DNA from: Syngnathus acus
Taxonomy: Eukaryota > Chordata > Actinopteri > Syngnathiformes > Syngnathidae
Assembly (NCBI RefSeq): GCF_901709675.1
Contig: NC_051088.1
Coordinates: 12,131,693 to 12,195,692 of the forward strand
DNA length: 64,000 nucleotides
Reading direction: 5' to 3'
Shown: positions 58,172-64,000 of the stretch, one piece after another
Position numbering within the stretch: position 1 is the stretch's first letter
How the letters are laid out: the number at the start of each line of letters is the position of its first letter
Made by a program: the position numbers and the translations under genes
Notes under the pieces: generated by a model
Told to the model about the DNA's origin: nothing
Databases searched by the model: none
Seen by the model: the letters and a program-made list of their open reading frames with translations, nothing else

Positions 58172-59460
58172 GCTTTACCTAAAACACGTGGAAGGTGATT
58201 TTCAGCCGCTGATGTGAACGACAAAGCCCAAACTCGTTCAATTCCTACCGCAGTGAGTTTGAGAAAAGTCAAGACCAGAATATCATAAAAAGAGGAAGGA
58301 AAGCGTGCGGCATTGTGACAGCAGAGTTATGAAGAAAAACAAAATAGGGAAATGTGCAAGAACAAGGTGGAGTCACCCCGTACACGTAGTTATATGGTCC
58401 CCTCCAAAAGTATTGGAATGGCTTTTCTTTTGTTTTATACTGAATATCTTCAGATTACAAGACGACTACGAGACAAACATTCGGAAGTCCAGCTTTGATT
58501 TCATGGTATTTACGTTACGTGTTGGACAGAGCACATTTGGGTTGAAGCCACAAATGATTTTTGAAAACTTTTGGTCACTTGAAAAGTGGGTGGGTTGACT
58601 TACATTGTGTGCAAATTAGCTATTTTTTATTCCAGGTTTACAGTTGAAACATTTAAATTATATCCTAATCTCAAACAGTCCATGAATGTGACTGTAAGAC
58701 AAAACTTAAAAAACAAATGCTAATTTATTTTGACATTCAGTTTGCTTTACGTGAAGATTAAATTAACACAGAAGTCATTTTGCATCCTGTGTATAACTGG
58801 ACCACTAGAATAAGTCTAGTAAGAAACATTGCCAGACATTAATGACTAAATATGACGCAAATAAGTTTATGTCATATAAACAGAGATGTGCGTGGGATGA
58901 CATTACATTTGGGATAGTCACGCATGACTAAAACAAGACGACCGAAATAAAGAGCAGCAATACGTCGACACGTAGCGTCAACTCGGAGTGTGTAGGTGGC
59001 TTGTGACACCAGCAAACAAACGATCACCTTATAAGCGATCGTATATTTGAATCAACTGAGTGCCTTGAAGCAACCGTTCCAGAGACAAATGGAACCTGTT
59101 AGCCTTAGCTTCTTTCAAAGTTCCAGACTGAGTCAAGTTTTGAAGAGTAACGCACGACAGTCCATCAAATACAGTTCAGACATTTTATATCGTACTCAGA
59201 TTTACTGCTCGTTCGGCGACGGAGCATCTGCTTCAAAAGTTTGGGAAACTCTTCATTTCTATGGTTTAAAAAAAAAAGCCCAAAAAAAACACCTTGATGG
59301 CAGTTAGTTGGCTAACCCTCGTTAGCCACCTATTGGCTAAACTAGATCCGAGACGTTTGTCGGACGGAGACACTTTAATAGAGTTTTGACGTATAATCAA
59401 AACGCGAACGTATTCGTCTTTGATCAAAAGTTGAAAGGTTGTTCTTTGAAAGTCTTTTAC

Positions 59461-59560
59461 CTTTAGCGAAGGTGTTGTGGTTGCCGCTTCTTCCTCTACT
59501 GAACAGCGCCCAATGAAACACGCATAACGTGAAGTCAATGGGACACCTAGCGGTCATACT
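59461..59560 (-). promoter_or_regulatory. stk38 untranslated first exon and promoter
   Basis: A minus-strand donor (ctaaag then gtaaaag) ends an untranslated exon at 59461, which pairs with the acceptor ttttag before 58178. A CCAAT box read on the plus strand lies at 59510-59514. The intervening 58179-59460 is intron with nothing recognisable. Confidence 0.5.
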
Positions 59561-60075
59561 TTGAAATTGCTTCACAGCCTTAAAACATGCGTTTCCTCTT
59601 TGGACGTCATTTCACTCCTCCAGCATGCTATCAATTTGAGATGAATTAAGATTTAGATTTATATTAAATTTCCAATTTATGGCCCAGATTTCAGATTTAG
59701 TATTTAAAATACCAGAGCTGTTGAGCGCTGCCTTAAATTCCACCTTGTTGTCCCTCACCAGCACAGAAATCAATATCAATGAAATACATTTCAAATCATT
59801 TTGTTTTATCTCCGTCATGCAGTATTTAATATTATTTATCCTTTGAAATTGTGTCTCGCAACACACAGACAACTCTGTGACAATTATTTTTAGTCATCTA
59901 GACTAGGAAGAAAAAAAAAAGTGAGTCACACGATTAAGCAGAAAAGACATCATCGATGTCATTTAAGTACACTTAAATGCTTGAGACCCTTAGGAACTCC
60001 GGGATTCTACTCCTGCATGCCATGAGAATTATTTTTTCCATCTGCCAATTATTGTTTCTAAAACGCTACATACAG

Positions 60076-60358
60076 CAGGAGTGTCAAACTCATTTACTCA
60101 TTGCACAAACTCAACAAAATGATGGATAGCTAGTTTTGAAATCAAAAGTCAAATTGTTCAAGTTACTGTAAAAAGGGTAATGCAAAAATTCTTGTACAAA
60201 TTCAACATTATTATTTATTACACATGACAATGTGAACATTTGGTACACCTTTTAGCAAGTTATCATGGAAGTTGACACACAGCATTTGCTTTTGTGGGCC
60301 ACATAAAAGGTTGTGGCCAGCCAGATCTTGCCCCCGGGCCTTGGGTTTGACACCTGTG
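60076..60358. mobile_element. Non-autonomous hAT element with perfect 8-bp duplication
   Basis: Ends CAGGAGTGTCAAACTC and GGGTTTGACACCTGTG are inverted repeats of the same kind as the element at 30.0 kb. Flanking 8-mers ACATACAG at 60068-60075 and 60359-60366 are identical. The body is 283 bp and has no transposase. Confidence 0.9.
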
Positions 60359-60366
60359 ACATACAG

Positions 60367-60927
60367 TATTCCATCTTGTACACTATGAAGAAACAAGACA
60401 TTGAACAAGTGGTGAGGCAGATCATGTGAGAAATCAGCATCTGAGCATCCCAGACCCACACAGAGGCAAAGGTGATGGGAGTGAAAAAGGAGCAAGTATC
60501 ATTTGCACGTCTTGTCAACAATGCATCATTGTCAGCCACATCCTGTGCATGTGGGATTTGTTTCTCACATGTGTGGGTTGTGTGCCTCGAAGCAGCATTT
60601 CTCTTGGTTCTCACGCTTGATGCTTCTGTTGAATCGTGCATGTGCGCTTTCGTGTTTCTGTAAAGATGTTTCTTAGCTTTCCAATCTGAGCACCTGCTTG
60701 CCTTCATTTTGATATCATCTGGATAAGGTTAGCTTGATGAACCTCTCGTGTCACATGTGGCTAACATCTAACTTGCTGGTTGAGCCTGGGGGACATCTGG
60801 TGCTTTGTCATGTCATAAAAATTTTGATTCTGAAGAAAAAATACTTGTCAACAAAGTAAACAACAAAAGGCAAATGAAATGAAACATTCAGGGTTGATTT
60901 TCAATAGACCAACTTTAAAAACGGTCT
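60367..60927. other. Interval downstream of the DENND2 gene
   Basis: No gene is supported. Short open frames on both strands are not conserved in appearance and lack splice context. Confidence 0.4.
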
Positions 60928-60933
60928 TTATTT
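60928..60933 (-). terminator. Candidate DENND2 polyadenylation signal
   Basis: AATAAA on the minus strand (tttatt), about 155 nt past the stop codon. Confidence 0.45.
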
Positions 60934-61086
60934 GATTGAAATGATTTCCTGCTCACCAGCAATTGACTGTAAACCAGTGTTTTGACAAAGTAGCAGCAAT
61001 ACAGTATGCAAAAACAAAAAATTAACAAAAAAATGACAAATAAAAACAGTGCAATGTACTCCATTATATACACGCAATGCGACAAA

Positions 61087-63219
61087 CTAGTGTTTCTTGC
61101 TCTTTTCCTTTTTCCTCTTCTCCTGGTATTCCACAATCTTTTTGTGAAATATTCCTAGAGGTGGAAAAAAAAAAAAATCACAAACTTTAATACACAGGAA
61201 GAGTTTTTCACAACCAGGAAATGCACATTGACTGGATTAATATATTATCATCCCAAGTTTCTTAGCTGCTTTGTGGACGCTACAAGTTACTGGATAAGGT
61301 AAACGGGAGAGTGCAGCAAACCTTGTGAAGAGCCTCACCCTGCTGTGGTCCAGTCTGTTGTTGCTCCACCTCCTGGATGAACAGATCAAACATCTGAGTC
61401 TGGATGAACTTCTTCACAAAGTGCCGTGTGGTCTTTGAGTCAATGGCTTTGTAAAAGCTCCTTTTCTCAAATACACTCTGCCCTCCCGTGTGACTGCATT
61501 TCACGTAGGACATATAATGACCGACTGTTTTCACAAAGAACAGCAAGAAGGCCTCGGACACCACACGGTTCAGATCTTCTGTTGCTGAAACAGAAGACAG
61601 CAATGTGATGATGAATGAATGATGAATTATATTTAATAGTGCCGTTGACCTACATGAGCCTTTTTTCCTCTGACTGAGCGCCTCTCGGATTTCACTTTGC
61701 AGCTTGGGCGGAAGAATAGAGTGCTCATCACCAATCTGCAACAGGGGAATTATAGAGCTTTTTAATTTTGTTTGATGAAATTGAGACCAAAAAAAAGACA
61801 ATTGTATCTTACAGAAACAATGAAGGTTTCTTTTCTGTTCTCTGATAAATCCACTATCAGTAGCTGTGGGGAGAAAAAGGTCAAAAAACATTTGTTTTGG
61901 ATCAGAAGAAGCAAATTGAAAATATCTTGCTCTAACTTACGTCGCTTTGGTCAGTGACAAGGTCAAGGAGGCGTTTCTGTACTCCCAGCAGGTATGGCGT
62001 GGGTGCCATCACAACATCGATTAGGATCTCCGGAACTATGGAGATAAAGGTGTGCTGCCAGGTAAAAGGATAAAGGAGGGCTGCCACTGCATGAATGACC
62101 TGGGATAACGTGCTGACGGGGAAAAGCGATGAGAAAGATATGTTATCAACCCACAATGTTAGGAAAAATTATGTTGTATCTATTTATAATTTGAATTCAA
62201 ACTTTTATAATATTTTGTGAGTGGCTTTCATGAATGTGTGGGGCTGTTCCTCATGTTTCCCCACAAGCCTTTTTCAGATGAACAACTAGCAAAACTAGTT
62301 TTTCTGGTTTGTCTGTGATACAAACAAACTATTCTGTCATGAATCAGTTCAAAAATAAAACGTAGCTAAAATGAGGGAGTCGCTCTATGAATGACAATGC
62401 ATCAGCATTGGAATCACATTTTTCAAACTACATTTATTAGCTCACCATCACATATTTGCCTTGGGAGACCATCCAGTTCTATTTTCAACAGCGCTAAGCA
62501 GTTGTGGTCAGGAATGCTAATAAATAACTGTAATTTGACATCTGTATCATTTGTCATAAAAGAAAAAAAAGAAAACACCCAATTTGAAAAGATAATATTT
62601 TTGCACAAAACATATTTGTATTAAAGCGCTATCTACACACTGGTAGAGTAACCATTACAAAGTTATATAATTTAGCTCATTAGCATTTCTTACAATTTAG
62701 GGCAGCTTTGGCTTTTTTCAATTTTATACAAAAGACTCAAGAAGAAACATTTGAATGCTATTCTATTGGGGTTATAGTTTCTATTTTATAATCAATTCAA
62801 TGACAGACTAAATATATAGAAACAATGTAGGAAATTAGACTGTTTTGTTTGAGCAACAAAGAAAAGAAGTAAGTTGTCATTCTGTTTACACGTAATAATA
62901 ATAAGAAAATTAATGGATGGTGGATTGAGAAAAGTGCAATACTGGACATTTTAGGTTACCCTCTGATGCCACACAATCTCAATTCTCCAAGATCAGTAAC
63001 AAAAAAAATGGGTGTTTAATTCAAAATCACTTGAACACTGACAAATGAGTACAAGGTGAGTGCGCGTTACCCCAACTCCTCCGCAATGAAAACGATCCGT
63101 CTCTCAAGGACTGCGGCCGCAAACACCAGCAGCACCTCCTCATCTGTAAGGCAGCTGAACAGCACTTCAAAGTTGACGTGTTCCAGCCAGGAGTCCAGCG
63201 GCCGCGTCAGTTTTATAAT
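61087..63219 (-). CDS. DENN domain-containing protein, DENND2 family, C-terminal exons only
   Basis: DENND2 proteins are guanine-nucleotide exchange factors for Rab9-type GTPases on endosomal membranes. Six exons (63071-63219, 61941-62112, 61813-61863, 61654-61735, 61339 to about 61588, 61087-61154) join in phase and give the end of the DENN core and the dDENN part. Telling segments are RPLDSWLEHVNFEVLFSCL, FAAAVLERRIVFIAEELG, ALLYPFTWQHTFISIVPE, APTPYLLGVQ, HYMSYVKC and ESKRSFYKAI-like ERSFYKAIDSKTTRHFVKKF. The tail is Lys-rich (KRKKEKSKKH). The gene continues beyond the right edge, so which DENND2 paralogue it is stays open. Confidence 0.82.
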
Positions 63220-64000
63220 CTGAGAAGATTAACACTGTCACTAACACGGCTTGACACGGGTCAGCAACCAGTTGGCATTTCGATGACTTTCTATCATCAT
63301 ACCGCGGCCGTGTGATGATAGAAAGAAGGTTTACTATGACCGTGTTTATTCTTAGGACAGTTGCGGGTTAATTCTCTATTCTGATCATGTGATCAACACA
63401 TAGGAGATGCATACTTGAGTTTGTGAAGGTCTGCCACCCCTCGGTGCTACTGCAGTAATTATAGCGCAGACATTGGCAAGCATCACTGAATAGCTGAAGT
63501 GAGTGAGAGCTGTTGAAACATGGTACTTGGCTTCATGTTCCGAGGTGTAAGTTGAGCAATGTAGGACAGGTTGAGACACAAGTCCAAAAACAAACACAAC
63601 CACCTTCATGGAAGAGTACGCTCAAGTCACTACAACAGCTTGGCCTCTCCTTTGGTGTCAAAGTATTTGGTGACATGTTTCTCTAGCCACCATAAATGTG
63701 AACTTTAAGATGCACGACTCAATTGATAATACATGAAAGCATTGGGCAAAGTAAAAAATAAACAATTGAGAAAAAGTGATCGCACAAGTGTGCAGCCTCT
63801 TCCTTGAGCCAGTCACGTTCAAATATTGAAATTGGAGTCGCTACATCCTTGTCAGAATTTGAAAGTGCCTCCAGCATTTGGGGTTCATCGGAGGCATTTT
63901 AGTAAAATGGCAGGTCAGTGCTGACTCCCATTTGACACAAGTTTAAAATGTGACAGGGAAATTCTGAACATTGCCACATCACAAGTCAGAAGAGGACGTG
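63220..64000. other. DENND2 intron or upstream sequence
   Basis: No further exon of the DENND2 gene is recognisable before the window ends. A short inverted repeat, gatgactttctatcatcataccg with cgtgtgatgatagaaag, lies at 63281-63326. Confidence 0.4.

Overview
This is vertebrate nuclear DNA and almost certainly from a teleost fish. It has GT-AG introns, many of them short, vertebrate-type protein exons, fish-type hAT MITEs, a tRNA-derived SINE and a fish LINE tail with an (ATCC)n end. The SINE head looks like one I associate with percomorphs, including syngnathids. I cannot name the species. There are no operons, CRISPR arrays or prokaryotic features.

Genes from left to right: plod1 (+, 3' part, 172-4148), tpx2 (-, 5046-9704), a rhoA-type GTPase (+, 11933-13258), a Nudix hydrolase with an N-terminal DUF4743-like region (-, 15548-17656), gmeb2 (+, 18486-22239), prodynorphin pdyn (-, 23860-25203), a 10-kb non-coding interval, stk35 (+, 35605-37880) with a probable long 3'UTR, mtch1 (+, 45995-49593), a repeat-rich interval, stk38 (-, 55164-58171), and the 3' exons of a DENND2-family gene (-, 61087-63219, running off the right edge). 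I rebuilt exon chains from splice sites and reading phase. All close in frame except tpx2. TPX2, GMEB2, PDYN and STK35 are on human chromosome 20 and MTCH1 and STK38 are on 6p21, so the block mixes two ancestral linkage groups. The products are not one pathway: collagen lysyl hydroxylation, spindle assembly, Rho signalling, transcription, an opioid precursor, two kinases, an outer mitochondrial membrane protein and a Rab exchange factor.

The strongest unusual observation is in plod1. The 126-nt exon carrying the iron-binding HxD motif is present twice in tandem (2735-2860 and 3107-3232). Both copies are phase 0, open, bounded by usable splice sites and about 67% identical in protein, which fits a mutually exclusive exon pair that would give two catalytic-domain isoforms. 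A second anomaly is tpx2, whose C-terminal half reads as conserved TPX2 only if about seven single-base indels are allowed, while every neighbouring gene is clean. Other points are a GC-AG intron in plod1, a dynorphin A that begins with Met-enkephalin, three RFX X-box-like palindromes between pdyn and stk35, and an amplified foldback transposon near 52.2-52.9 kb.

Limits: all identifications are from memory of protein families, with no database search. Untranslated exons, promoters and polyadenylation sites are inferred from motifs only.
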